DNA from: Ulota crispa
Taxonomy: Eukaryota; Streptophyta; Bryopsida; Orthotrichales; Orthotrichaceae
DNA length: 64,000 nucleotides
Assembly (NCBI GenBank): GCA_963920765.1
Contig: OY987244.1
Coordinates: 3,102,501 to 3,166,500, forward strand
Reading direction: 5' to 3'
Shown here: one piece after another, positions 44,218 through 57,300 of the stretch
Numbering within the stretch: position 1 is the first letter of the stretch
How the letters are laid out: each line of letters opens with the position of its first letter
Notes under the pieces: model-generated
Seen by the model: only the letters and a program-made list of their open reading frames with translations
What the model was told of the DNA's origin: nothing
Database searches by the model: none
Made by a program: the position numbers and the translations under genes

Positions 44218-47200
44218 TTTTCCCATAACCTCCCCTTTCATCCCTACCAGCTTGATAATCTGCCTAATTGATCCACTTTGTACCTTTCTTGGAGCAACTT
44301 TAGTCTTAGCTTGTGCCCTCTTTAACGCCAGACGTCATCAATGCAATGCATGGAAAGAATGAACCGTCTTAAAAGTTAAGAACATGAGCCTCCTTCTAAA
44401 CCACTCCAAAGTAAGTGTGAAACCAAGTTCTGATTTGTTCTTTGCACTGTGAAGACTAAGACGTACATGTTTGCTACAAGAGTAGAAAACAATTTTTTCA
44501 TAATCAAAAAGTATGAAACCTACATCATCAAAGGTGTAAGGTGAATGGAGGAAGTTAGAGTGGTAGATAACTCTCAAAAAACGTGACCATACCCCTTGAA
44601 CAAGCACAGATCTTGGCATCACATGTTCCAGTAGCATTTTTGAGGTTGTATATGCCCATGATACCTCCAATTGGACTTATGAGCATTTCAACAGCAATAG
44701 CACACTCCCACATTTTTGAAACTAAAGTTTTGTGGAATTTGAGCAAAGTGTAGTCCAAATGCTGAAGGGGTATGTGAGTATTAGACTTGTAAAGATGGAA
44801 CTGCGGGACGCTTTGCTGTGAATGAACTCAACATCAGTTTATGTGAATTCAGCTAGGATCCCTTCCAAGCTACAACAAAAAGATGAGCTTGCAGGAGTGT
44901 AAGTCCATGTATGGAAAAAGTCCCCTTAGGGGGAAAAATCGGAATTGTCTCGAGACATCGGTCATTGTGTAAAGAAGTGATACAAAATTCATGAAAAAAC
45001 CCCGTAATAGGGGAAAAAAGGCCAGACACCCCGTGAGGGATGAAAATCGGCTACTACTACTCTAATGGATGAGATAGATGAGAGGCTACATTGTCATGGC
45101 TCCGTGGAGTAGTGACTAAGTGAGCCTAGGTTGGAAAATAGCTGCGCTGGAGGCGCGTAGTGAGTGGGTAGCAGGTAGTGGCTGAGTTGGGGAGAGTCTA
45201 GATTGGGTCAAGGACGGCAAGGGCAGTTGTGGCTTGGGTTGCAAAGGTAATGTGCAGGAAGGTTTGTCATGTAGTTGCTGGTGCCGTTGCATGCTCTTGG
45301 CGTCTTGCTACGGCATCTAATGCAAGGTATGGTGGTGGTTCATGAAGCCATATGATTTTGCTTCCTTGGGATTTGCAAAAGGGTGGGGGGAGCTGTTACC
45401 CAAACGCTTTGGAATCTTGCATCGAGTGCTGCTTGGGTATCCTCATTGCGTTTGTATTGATGGATGGCCCTCCAAGTTGCAAGTCCTGTATGTAATGTTG
45501 AAGTCCAAGTATTCTTCATAACTTGTTCAATGGATGGAGGTTCATTGTGGAAGCGATGACGGCAACAATTGAACCAGATGAACCAAATCAAAAAACCTCG
45601 TAAGGTGTCCCATGGTTGATGACGGTAAACAGACTTTGCTTTTGCAATGGGGAATTTGACTCATGACCTCGACTTTGATGTTGCCCTTAACTTAGTGTCC
45701 CCCCTGGATGCAACACTTCGGCACCTTGTATTGAATCGCCGGCAACAGCAAATGAATCAATTGTTGCACCTCTTCCAATATGACCCCCCTTGTCTACGCC
45801 CCCTCCAACTCCCTCTCTGCCCTTGCAACCCAACACCTTGCAACACCGCCCTCCTAATACCTCCTCTTATACCACAACCCCTCTAGACAAAGACCCCCTC
45901 AACGCTCCTCCTCCACCATAGACGTTGTCACATCTCTCTCGAGATGTCCCACACTCATTTTGCATGTTGTTGACTCTAAGGGCTAAATTGACATAATGCT
46001 GGGGGTGGTCTTGTGGACCTTGTCTCAGATGTTGCGTGCATGAAGGATCTTGGTAGTAATCTTCCTGGCTGCCTGATGAAACTGGTAATCCCATCACAAC
46101 CACTACGTTTTGCCTTGCTTGAACTCCTTGGTTCATTGCCATGATTGTGCTTTGAGCTAGAATACAAGGTAACATCTCAACCTTGGCTGCAGTTACATCG
46201 TGGGGACAAATGTGAAGACCCACAATAGTCAACAATTCCGCAGCATACTTGTGTTGCATTCTTGAATCCCCCCCTGCTCCCCGTTCAAGAGGAGCCTTTG
46301 GCAAAGGGGTAGTTGTGTTGATGGGGACTGAATAATATGCCAAATATTGGCAGCCTCTCGAGCCTCCTCCCTCAAGCGAGCCATTATTAAGGGCCGGCAA
46401 ATCAGGGAAAAACTTGTAACTAATCAGAAGTTCAATTCTGCGCTAAATCCACGGGGGTTGCCTTCTTCAAATTGCTCCTTCCACCTGAGGAGGCGTTGAA
46501 TATGCCGACAAAATAGATACCTATGCCATTGAGCTTCTAATGAACTAGCAAATTGAGAAGTTCAAGGAGGTCTTTGCTGCTGGCACATCTATGGAGCGGA
46601 TAGCAAGCGCATGATGAATGTTGCTTGAGTTTCAGTTGCACCTTGTCTCCAAGCCCAACTGTGAAGGATTTGTATCTCGGCTGCTAATTCCTCCAAGGGC
46701 AGCTCCACAGAATTCATCACGGCACGAGCAAGGACCCTAAAATGCACATAGATCTAAACAAAAAAGTGCATTGCCCCCCTAAGAATATACATCTATTATT
46801 GTGAATCATAACTCCAGTTGTTCTCTACACCGTCAATACCCAAAGCGTCCCATAAATCAAGCTTGTACAACGTGGGGAGTGGTTCGGCCACAAACGCGTG
46901 ACCTTCTCAAAATCAATTAGAAAGAAGAAGCACGGCCCACTCTCTCCTACTAAACCGGCATGGAAGCCAACAAACAAAATGAACAGCTCTCGCCACAATT
47001 TGAATTGCTCATGCCACCTTCCAAGAATCGCAGATACGTCGGCATCCACAAACCTATTTCTCCTCCGGGTGAGCCAAACCACCATAGAAATATCAAATCG
47101 TAGCCTTGTCAAGTATAAACCCCTCCCACAATGTGCACAAAGATCGCCAAACTCTTCGAATCATCTCAAATTGTCGATGATGTTGCCAATACATTGCCTC

Positions 47201-47461
47201 TAATTTCCTGATCAAAACAACGCACCTTACCCCCTTTGAATGCGCGGAAAACACTTGGTATTGGCCACAAAGGGCCGCGTGGTCCTTTAAAGGTTAAATC
47301 CCAAGTTGCCATTATTGCAATTTTCATGGGATCAACAAGTAGTTTTGACTTTTGCAACTTTTTGAAGCAACCTTATTGGTGCCCATCTGCAGAAAAACTG
47401 TTGAAGACATTGTTGAAGCTATAGTTGGGCAGCCCACAATGACCCAACATACGCTTAAGGG
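44218..47461. other. Unassigned repeat-rich stretch with old coding debris
   Basis: Minus-strand open segments at 45340-45620 (WDTLRGFLIWFIWFNCC), 45867-46400 and 46825-47112 (RRRNRFVDADVSAILGRW) look like transposon-derived protein debris, perhaps from a non-LTR retroelement, but I cannot name the family. A short TTAA-type remnant may lie at about 47230-47296. No live gene is recognised. Confidence 0.35.
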
Positions 47462-48421
47462 TTAACTCCTAAAGGACCAAGGGTGTTTTTTGAGAAAAAA
47501 TCTTAGAAACTGCCAACTTTTAGTGTGTTGCCTAAAATAAAAAAATAAAAACATTTTTTCTCAATTTCAAGCATAAATTTTTTTGTAAAACCAATAAACC
47601 AACATGTGCAAAAAAATTCAGCCCATTTGATTGTGCGGATTGTAAGATTATAATGTTTGAAGTGAGAAAAAGAACTTCTTTTTATTCCTGCAAAACAAGG
47701 TCACCAGGCTCTAAGCCTTCATAGAGTATAATTTTTACTCTACACAAATTTGAGCTTTTTGACCATTCACAAGTATATGATGTTTGGTTCACTCATGAAA
47801 ATTTTCAAATGCAAATATAGAGTCTAGTTTATTCTAAATCACCCTCCAATGCAAGGAGGTTTAGTGAATTGGCAATACATTAGTCATTTTTTCCTGATTC
47901 TTGTGCAATGTGGAAGTCTTTTATTTGAAATCTGAATAGTGAAAAGTTGGAGAAAAATGTTTGGGATATGCGAAAAAAAGTTTCAAGAGCTTTGGATTCA
48001 TAGATTGAAAGATAATAGGGCTTGAAATTAGAGGAATTTTTTTTCTTGAAATTGCCTGAACATAGTTAACAAAGTTTGACCCCCTTCAAAATATGATGTG
48101 AGAGCTCAAAAATCATCATTTTTTGACAGTTGTACACCATGTTTTTTTAGTAACATACTTGCCAAATTTCAAAAGTTGATGAGAGTTTTAGCATAAGATT
48201 CTCCAAAAATGCTCAAATTGCCCAAACTACCCAATTTCTTTTGGGCAACATAACTTTTGAACTAGACATTTGATTGGGGAAAATTTAGATTTCCACTTGG
48301 GGGATACGCATTTACACCTTGTGTAACAATTTTGAGAACATCCAATGAAAATTGACTCCATTTGACCCTACGCAAGTTCTCAAGTGGGTGTTGAACAACC
48401 ACTTGGTCCTTTAGGAGTTAA
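47462..48421. mobile_element. TTAA-flanked piggyBac-like non-autonomous element, copy 2
   Basis: It begins TTAACTCCTAAAGGACCAAG and ends CTTGGTCCTTTAGGAGTTAA, an exact 20-bp terminal inverted repeat including the TTAA target. It is the better-preserved sibling of 3974-4869. The 960-bp interior has no coding frame. Confidence 0.8.
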
Positions 48422-49728
48422 GCTAGGATGTTGCTATGTCAATCTTGAAATCACTTTCTTGGTTATCAATTTGATTCAACTAAGCTTAAGTGCAAACTAC
48501 ATCCATATTTTTAGTTTGTCTATCTAAGTTGATTTTTGAAAGTTTAATACTATATCCAATTTGCCTTAATTCTACATAAACTTCCTAATAGAATTGAATA
48601 AAAAGATAAGGTGTTGGTTCAAGGGGTTCAATTGCTTGTGTCAGATTAATGACCTTGTTAAAGTGTGTCTAAGTTGGCTTGTAAAACTTTATAATTTCTT
48701 CAAATTCTAGAAGAAAAATAGCAACTACAAAAACCAATAATCATATTTTACCTAGTTTGTTAACAAGTTTGTGAACTTGTGGAGCTGGAATTGCTAGGTT
48801 TGTCACCTCTTACTAAAGCATTCCAATCACAAACAATTTCTTGTGAGAAAATGAGGCAAGTAAGTCAACATCTATCGCTCTTTGCTACAAATTGGATTTT
48901 GAGTAGTATGCTTTTTACTTGAAATAGAGAAATATTGGAAAGTGTCTTGACATTTTGCTCAAAGTTTAACAAGAATTTACAAATAGGGGGCTCAAAAACA
49001 AGATATATTACAAACATGGGCACAATTGCAAAACAATTACAAATAGGGGCTTAGTTTCAAGACCCTTTTACTAAAATTTCCTTATTTAGGCTTGATTTGG
49101 AGAGGCCTTTAAGTTTTTTGGAAGTTAGCTTACATTTGATGTGATGTATCTAAATCAACCAATATTTAAACCAAAAAAATTAAGAAATTTACAATTTTTT
49201 TGAAATTGTGTCCCTATCCGTAATGTTTTTCATTTATGTGCCCCTATCCGTAAATTCCCGAAGTTATAAATTTTGACAAAAATAACACAACATGTTTATA
49301 TCATAACATTGTTCACTAGCTTTTATTCTTCCTCCAAGCCGTGGAGGGATATTCCTTGCTATATACCTGGGGGAGCCTTTGGTTGTAAATCCTCAAATCT
49401 GATTGGTCCTCAATCAAAGCTAGCAAGTGGGCATTTGCTGGGTTTCCTCATATTTGGGGAGCAAAAGGGTCCCCCTCAGTGAAGGTTAATAATGATATGA
49501 TCACAAGCCGCCATTTTTGCTCTTTCATTGGCCACATTTGAAGCAAATTTAGCAAACAAATTTCGTTCTAGGAAGGAAATATGAGAAATGAGAATTCCCT
49601 CATTCCTTGCCAAGATCATAAATAAGTTTATCCAATGAAAAAGTTGAGACCATCCTGTCAGCCAATCACAAGGCTCCAAATCTCATTGCCTTCCAGCAAG
49701 ACAATCAACTCTTCTACATATACCCCTA
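48422..49728. other. Intergenic, no gene recognised
   Basis: AT-rich DNA without recognisable coding, RNA or repeat structure beyond short duplications (CCCTATCCGTAA twice at 49.2 kb). Confidence 0.4.
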
Positions 49729-50054
49729 AGGTAGTCTGCTCATATTCTGCCCATGCTCTAATCCTGCCCACCTCCTCAAATGTACCCTACTAGTACATGT
49801 CTTATTCATAGCCTTTCAACAATGTACACGAGACGAACATTTGAGAGGTGGACAGTTTTAGAGCACCTATGACCTTTCCACTTCAAAATTTCATAACTAA
49901 TTCCACAGAGTTCCATAAAATATGAAAACACTTGGAATAGATGTCAGCTCTTCTTGTCTTTCAAGGAAATTTTACTGAAAAATATTTCAAGAAGTTCTAC
50001 CTCCCCAAAATTCGGTTTCAGCCCTTACATGGTCGGTTTTCGAGCCTTCTACCT
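49729..50054. mobile_element. TA-flanked MITE, copy near the thioredoxin gene
   Basis: It starts AGGTAGTCTGCTC and ends GAGCCTTCTACCT, with TA at 49727-49728 and 50055-50056. It matches the reverse complement of 60419-60751 over most of its length (CACCTCCTCAAATGTAC, TTGTCTTTCAAGGAAA). It ends about 30 bp before the duplicated promoter module. Confidence 0.75.
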
Positions 50055-50084
50055 TACCACCGTCGCGTTCCTATAATCGTCGGA

Positions 50085-50745
50085 TCTCCATACCCGTTGG
50101 AACCCCTAAGACCACATCCATCACCCATCGCCACGAGCGCCACTAAGAAAACACTTATCCAACCTTAGGACGACCCTGCACCGTCCGATCTCATCCATCG
50201 ACGGCCCAGCGCTTCACCTGCAGAGCCACAGAGGCTCTTCGGCTCTTCCCCTTCCCCAAGGCCACTGCACCGCCACCTCTTCCTCCGCTTCCAGGATTGC
50301 AGAGATTCCTCTGGTCCCCCCCGTTGCTGGTTGCGCGAGCCGGGGTCTGGTAGCAAAATCTGTACAAAATCTGTACAGAATTTGTACAGGAATTGGTGGA
50401 GATTGTGGAAGAGACGAGAGAGAACAATGGCGATGGTGATGGAAATGGTGGGGTGCGTGGGGACCTCTGCCGCGTCGTCGTGCTCGAGGTCGTCGCCGTG
50501 CGTGGTGGGCATGGGCGGCGTGCGCTCGTGCCTGCCCGTGGCGCGTGGGCTCCGAATTGGAGCATCCCGGGTGAAACTCTCATCCCAAGGCTCTACTTTT
50601 GCTGTGCGGTCCCAAACGAGGAGAGGAATCGTGTGCGAAGCGCAAGAAACGGTCACCGGAGGTTAGTCTCCCCACATTCTCTTCTCTTTTATGCTCGCCA
50701 GTTTGAATTCTCTGAATCTCTTCGTGTTGTGCATTGCCTGCCTTG
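50085..50745 (+). repeat. Duplicated promoter/transit-peptide module, thioredoxin copy
   Basis: Partner of 27205-27790. It covers the upstream region, the whole of exon 1 and the start of intron 1 of the thioredoxin gene. Confidence 0.85.
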
Positions 50746-53270
50746 TCTTCTTTTTTCATAATATCCCCAGAATTTGACCTGTTAGCAACCCCACCAACTT
50801 TTGGTCACTACCTGCATCCCGAAAACCTCTCAACTCACTTGAATTCGAATGCTTTAGAAATCTATCAAGTGTCTGATAGTCAAGCTCTCGTTTTTCGGAA
50901 CCAAACGCTTGCTGTACCTGGATCTGATAAATGAGGTTTGAGACCTCGTTGTCAGGTGCAGAAACGATAACCAGTAGGAATGGAAGGGATTCTGGTTTTG
51001 TACCCTTTTTGAGAGGATGCCAACGCACTAAGATATGTCTCCTTTGGACACCATGTGAGCAAGTTTCAAAGTGTTTTGTTCAGGAAGTGGGGAAAACTTG
51101 GAGAAGGGTTTGGCTCTTTGCAGCTCTGTCTAGATTTCGAGAGTCTTTATGTTTCTGAGAGCTTTTTGCATGTTCGTGGCGTAGTATCGGAATTGAGACC
51201 TTTACACGATTGTGTTACCTCCCCTTGATTCAGCTATGTTTGCGTCATTAATGGTTACCATAGTAATATACTTCGCCGTATGGTCTGACCATGTTGTGGA
51301 AATCTTAGAAGAGAATTTTAACAAATCGTTGTTCGGTGGTGTAAATTTATATGCAAATAACTTTTATAGAGATGTTGAACGACTGGCTTTTGTTGGCGTT
51401 TTGACTCTGTGACCATTTACCTATACTGATGAATCCTACACGTGGCGTTGATGATATGCTGTTAGAGATTTGGGGTTAGAAAATGTTATGAAGAACAAAA
51501 ATAAAAATATCAGCAATCTGGATTTTTATGTAAAACTGGAGCACAGGGTGATTATCTACAACTACTCTTATATTTGTGTAAGTGATTGTGTCCGAATGGA
51601 ACTCTCCGATCTGCTGGTGTTCTGGTTCAGTGAGAAGTCTTCAGACGGCACATGAGTTGCCAAACTATGGCAGAAAACCCATTCCTGTGATTTTGAGTAG
51701 TTCCTCCTTCAATGTTGGAAATTCCGTAATGCGAGTCTTTACCCTAATTTAAGAGGAACCTAATGCATTGATATCCTTCAAATTTTGACGCTGTATGAAG
51801 AATTCGTGAATTTTCAAAGCTTTGCTCGAGGTGAGTATAGCTGTGCGTAGGGTCTCACCCTTTAGCATAGTCATGGAAATCCAAAGCTGCACTTATCAGT
51901 ACTATCAACCCTTCTCATGTTTTATTTACCGGAGAAGCAAAGTATTCCTGTCACAGTTGTAAAACTTAGCTTTTGATCCGCACATTCTATTTTTGAAATC
52001 TATATCTGTAGATTCTGCTTTCTTAAGTCAAAAGCTTACATACCATGGTTGGAGAGCTGTTGAAATCGTTCGATTTTTGTTACCGAATATGAAGCAAGAG
52101 TACATGATCAGATCCTTCACGATTGTTGTATCCTCTCAGCCCCTTCTCAATTTCACATGTGTCTGGCGCACATGTACGAGATGGTCTGCTCTATTGTTGA
52201 CTCTGGAATGAGTACGAAGATCATTAAGATAGCCTTGAAAATAGAACTTTTTTAAATCTTTCCTCAATTTCTGTAGGTACAATTTTGGCCCTGGAAAAGG
52301 CAAAGTTGTCTTATATTTTATAGGGAAAATTTCATGGATGTCCCTGAACTTTGCAATATTTACACAGATACCCCTTCTTTTTCAGAAATTACACAAATAT
52401 CCTTGGACCAAAATTTCAGGCGGTTGTCCTGTTGTACATGCCACTTCCCTTATTCCTTTGTGCGCACGTTGCTTCTTTCCTGTTTCAGTACATTCCCTTC
52501 TTCAACATTGGTCATGAAGAAAGTACAAGCACAACAAATAAATGCCTAAAAATCACGGTCCAAAGTTATTTGTGCAATTTCTGAAAAGCAGGGGCAGCGA
52601 CCTTTAAACTGGCTAAATTTCGCAGGATTGCTACCAAAAAAAATTTACAGCTAAACAAACATGTGCTTTTCGATGTTAAATCTGAACATTTTAGCTATGT
52701 AACAGTGTTTATTGCCACTTGAGCTAAAAGTGAAAATCATATATGGGATCACTGAGCAGGGGTATCTATGCAAATATTGCAAACTTCAGGGGTATCCATG
52801 AAATTTTCTCTACTTTTTAATCTTTCCTCTATTTCTGTAGGCACAGTTTTGGATCTGGAAAAGGCGAAGTTGTCTTAGATTTTATAACACTATATGTGAA
52901 TCATATGGTATCTATCTCACCCTGCTTGCTTTGCTTTGATTTTTCGCCAGTGGCAGGAGTTGTGAACGAGAAGACGTGGAAGGAGTTGGTGGTGGAGAGC
53001 CCGGTGCCGGTGCTGGTGGACTTCTGGGCGCCGTGGTGCGGGCCGTGCCGCATGATCGCCCCGCTCATCGACGACATCGCCAAGCAGTACGCGGGCAAAG
53101 TGAGGTGCTTGAAGCTCAACACCGACGAGAGCCCCAACATCGCCACGGAGTACGGCATCCGCTCCATCCCCACCGTCATGGTCTTCACCAAAGGCGACAA
53201 GCGCGACACCGTCATCGGCGCTGTGCCCAAGTCTACGCTCACCACCACTCTGGAAAAGTTCCTTGATTAG
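50427..53270 (+). CDS. TRXM: Thioredoxin m-type, chloroplast
   Basis: Exon 1 (50427-50661) encodes a transit peptide ending in CEAQETVTG. Exon 2 (52951-53270, or from 52957) encodes the complete thioredoxin fold: [24 protein letters not shown] with the redox-active [25 protein letters not shown] with the cis-Pro, then VFTKGDK and a C-terminal helix to FLD. Length is 182-184 residues, normal for plastid m-type thioredoxins, which reduce target disulfides with electrons from ferredoxin-thioredoxin reductase. The single intron is 2.3 kb in phase 1. Two acceptors 6 nt apart (TTTTCGCCAG and TGGCAG) both keep frame. The intron carries a long-TIR MITE with a hAT element nested in it. Exon 2 is much GC-richer than its surroundings. 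Confidence 0.93.
52323..52810. mobile_element. Long-TIR (Mutator-like) MITE in the thioredoxin intron
   Basis: Same family as 31096-31416 (GGGAAAATTTCATGGATG, TATTTACACAGATACCCC, TATCCTTGGACC). It is interrupted by the hAT element at 52595-52754. Direct repeats of about 75 bp of intron sequence (52249-52322 and 52811-52885, sharing TTTCTGTAGG and CTGGAAAAGGC) flank it. Confidence 0.75.
52595..52754. mobile_element. Nested hAT-type MITE with perfect 8-bp target duplication
   Basis: 160 bp starting CAGCGACC and ending GGGATCACTG, flanked by identical AGCAGGGG at 52587-52594 and 52755-52762. The host sequence reconstructs cleanly when the element and one repeat are removed. Sibling of 17589-17753. 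Confidence 0.88.
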
Positions 53271-54169
53271 TTGTAAGCAGATCAGCTCGTGTTTAGCGTG
53301 ACCTCAGTGGTTGCTTTTCCTCACCATAGAAAAACCTCTGTAAAAAATCTAATCCCCATCGGCAATGCAATCCGTCGACTCTTCCTTCTGTAACTCCCTC
53401 TCTCTTTTCTTCATGATAATCGGTCTATAAAGGCATAGATTTCGACTTTGGTTCCCTGCCGTGGCCACTGGTATCTTTCTTATATACATATATATATATA
53501 TAAAAGAATACATCCGCATTCTGAGTGTCTGAGAGAGTGTTGTGGTGCAATTGTCAATGACATGTTGTTGTGAAGCGGCTCAATCAAATTGGTTTGAAGA
53601 GAGGGTCGTGGTGTAACTTCCAGTGATCCGTCATGTATAAAGTGGTTTACATTGAGTCTTGTTAGCAAAACATCAATTGAGGTGAGGGGTGCATGCGTAA
53701 AGTGGTTTACACTAAGTCCTTCCTTCTAGCAGAGGACCAATAAGGGAAAGAGGGGTACATGCGTAGTATGATTTACACTGAGACTTTACTTTGAATCAAG
53801 TTTGAAGTTGTTGCCTCCGTTGGTACAACGGGTACCTAAACCTGCTGTTCGTGAAGACAGCAAAGGCCAACCAGTTGCCTCTTTGTGTAATGTGATTTTG
53901 GGAATGTTGATTTTTCCCTTGGAACTCCACACAACCTGGTTTTCACAGTGAAAATAAGCTCTCTTTTTTTTTAGTTTTCAATGACATCTTGTAGAGAGTC
54001 TTTTGAAGGTTTCTCCATGGTTAAGCTGATCATGTGGGAAGACTCTTTATATGACGCTATGACGCTGTCTTGATAGTTCTTGAGAAGGTTGGATTTTACT
54101 TAAAACTTCGTGTCACGTTCTCGTTGTGGTGCCTGTGCGTCGTGAAGAACGCTGAGGAATGCTTGTGAC
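53271..54169. other. Thioredoxin 3' flank with microsatellite and short tandem units
   Basis: The thioredoxin 3' UTR is expected here. It is followed by a TA-rich microsatellite (about 53480-53503) and three imperfect tandem units at about 53632-53790, each with ATGCGTAAAGTGGTTTACAC or a close variant. No gene is recognised. Confidence 0.5.
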
Positions 54170-54330
54170 CAGTGATCCCAAACAAGATTTTCACTTTGAG
54201 CTCAAGTGGCTATAAACATTGCCAACAAGCTAAAATTTTCAAATACAACACTGTAAAGTTCACATGTTTTTTAGCTGTATAATTTTTTTGGTAGCAATCC
54301 TGCGAAATTTAGCCAGTTTAAAGATCGCTG
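54170..54330. mobile_element. hAT-type MITE, copy 3
   Basis: It starts CAGTGATCCC and ends AAAGATCGCTG, with an interior matching 52595-52754 in reverse (GCAATCCTGCGAAATTTAGC). The 8-bp flanks no longer match, so the insertion is older or has been rearranged. Confidence 0.7.
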
Positions 54331-57300
54331 CGGTGTGGCTGTCGCTGACAATGTAACATTGGGATACTGCCATGGCTTTGATTGTGTGTGTTGGAACTTG
54401 TGCACGTCAGACGGGAGCATCAGAAGGCTCCAAAGTATAATGCCGACGTGGAAATTAAAATGCTTCGTAGGTGGAGCTTTGTAGGTAGGTTGATTACTTG
54501 AGAGGTTGATGGTTTGAGTTCTGCGGTTTTTCCGGACTTCTCGAGGAGCATGGGCTGAACGTTATCCCATTCTGTCGATGCGAAGGCATGTGTATCTAGT
54601 AAGAGTATCTTTTGCCTTGCGTCGTTTGTTGTCCGTGATCATGTTAATATGGAAAGACTTCAGCTGTGTCTGCCTGGTGAAAAGCCTCGGTAGTCTCTGT
54701 GTGTAAGTAATACTCTTCGTTTGAGATTTTGTACGGCACAATACTAGTTTTTTTTTATCAAATTTGGATCTGCTTACGGTTTCTTTTGCAAACGTTTGTT
54801 TATTGTTGCAAGACCAAGCTTTCCACTTGTGAGTGAGATTTCTAGAACTTTCTTGTATTGCGTTCTTTTTCCTTCTGCGACTTACTCTACTGCAAAGTGT
54901 TTTATTGAAGCCTTTTAGTAAATAACGAGGATCATACACTCCCTGATAGACTAATTATGTTTGGATTTTTGACACTGATGGGTTTAGTACCAGAGTTGGG
55001 TTCTGTCTTCGTGCACCCGTTGTTAGGAGCGAGGGTTCTATAGAAATCGTAGTTGTGCTGTAGCATGTGATTCCTTTACTCCTTCAAAGTCTGGTCAAAG
55101 AAGTGAGGTTTGACATGATCTAAAAAAATTCAGAAGAACTGTGGTAGGCCTACTCAAGGCTATTGAGAAGCACTCATATTATTGCTCTTTATTTCAGATT
55201 CATTGAAGCTTCACCTAAACCTCAACTTCAATACTAGAATTCAATCTTTATGTGTTGCGTGGACAGAATGGTCATGCTCATAATCCTAAACGTTTAGGAA
55301 CAGAGCTCTCTTCATCTGTAATGCTTTGTGGATACCAGGGTCATTTTCTTTTTGAAAATTATGGGACCGGTCCTTGCACTAAAGACTAAAAGTAAATATT
55401 CTTCCGTTGCTGAAGGGGGGTAGACATGGGTAGTATTTGTGGTGGGTAATATACATGAAGGAATTTTCTTTGTTGCATTCAACTTTTTGGATTTTATTTA
55501 CTAAATATGTTGAAGATGTGTAAATATATTAGTATGCTCTGATACAATACGAAATGGAATTGAAGGAATATGGATGAGAAAATGGAACTAATGTATGAGA
55601 GATTGATGGAGGTTCAGTATTCATGCTTCTAGATTTTGGTGTTGCATATACAGAGAAATTTTTTCATTTATAACACTGTATTAGTTGATTGCATGAAAAC
55701 AGAAAGTATAACTTTCTGTTAAAATAGGATTAAAATACACAAGGAAACTCATCAAAGATCTCAAACTGCATGGGAATTGTAGTTAAACATAACGAAACAA
55801 CTACAGGTAAGTTACAGTATGTACAGTACAGCTGTTTTTTTCCAATGATCATCATTGAATTGCCGTCCTTGTACTAATTTTTTTAATATTATTGCTACAA
55901 GTGTTCAAGCCCATACAAACATGTAAGTGAAATCCTGAACCCATAAAATCCAAAAGTATCTAACTCTGGTGGATAACCTTGAATCTGCGATATTTGTACA
56001 AGTGCCTTTGGTTTCTCAGAAATTGCACAAATACACTTGACATGTTTTCACAAGTGCGGAAATATTCTTCTCCATAACTGTCAAAGGTGCATGTTAGCTA
56101 TTTTTGGACAAAACTTGTGCTCTAATCAATATTTCAATTTCATGGAAAGTGACATGCACCTTTGATAATTGCGTAAAAGAAAATTTCCATAGTTATGAAA
56201 GTAAGTCAAGGGTGTTTGTGCAATTTCTGAAAAATTCCAGGCATTTGTACAAATACTATGAATTTCTAGGTATAGTAGAACCTCTCTAAATTAATGTTGT
56301 CTATACTAATGTTCCTTGTAAGTTTATATATAGCACTAATTTCAATGTGACTTGCATGATATAAACAAACAAAACTAGGTTAGGTGGAAGTAATTGTCAA
56401 ATTTGGTTTGTACCATTTGCTTTTTCCCCATCAAAGCCACAGTCTGTTTGCAAGGCTGACATGGTCACTGTTGCAAGCTCCTCATTGGTTGGGGTTTGTT
56501 TGTAACAAGATCATTGTTGGGAGCTCTTGGTTATAATTTGTTTCAAAGACAAGAATTAATTCCACAATAATTATGCTCCTTGATGCTACCCAGCATTACC
56601 CTTAAGGCCACTTTGTATACACATAGTACACAAAGTTATCTAATAACCTACTTAGACTAAACTGGATTCCCAATCAGATTAGTTAATAGAGGTTCTATTG
56701 TGTTCATCAAATTTCCTCTTATTCTCTTTGCTGGTGGATATTAAAAATAGAAGCAAACAGTCCAAATAAGGAAAATCTGTAATTTTCCAAAAAACATGAA
56801 ATCAATAACACCCTCCAAAAACAATACTATCAATGATAATATCTATGCAGTCTTGCACGTACGATTGTAGTACAAGGATAAATCAGGGTATTGGATTGTC
56901 TCTAAAAATTTCAAAATTCATCTTCTTATCATGCAAAAATTGAATGACAATTCTATTTCAATCGGCTAGAGCTTGAAAGCGGACTTTTGAGGTAACCTAA
57001 GTTCTTCTTTCATGTCCTAGTCTGATTTGTTTCTTGTTGAAATCGACTTTAAATGGATGGATCAAAGACCTTGTATTTGCATATCATCCAATTAAGATTT
57101 TATATCTACTTGCAATGGGAATTGTACATGTGTCTCAAGCAAGACCCAAATCTGGTAACACATCAATCACTTTGTGTTTCAAGATTCACGTATTGACACA
57201 TCACATCCTAAAAAATGAAGTAGCATGTTGAAAGGATCTCCTATCTAGGCATGCAACAACAATAAGCAAATTAAGTGTGTAAATTTTGAAGAATTCTTCT

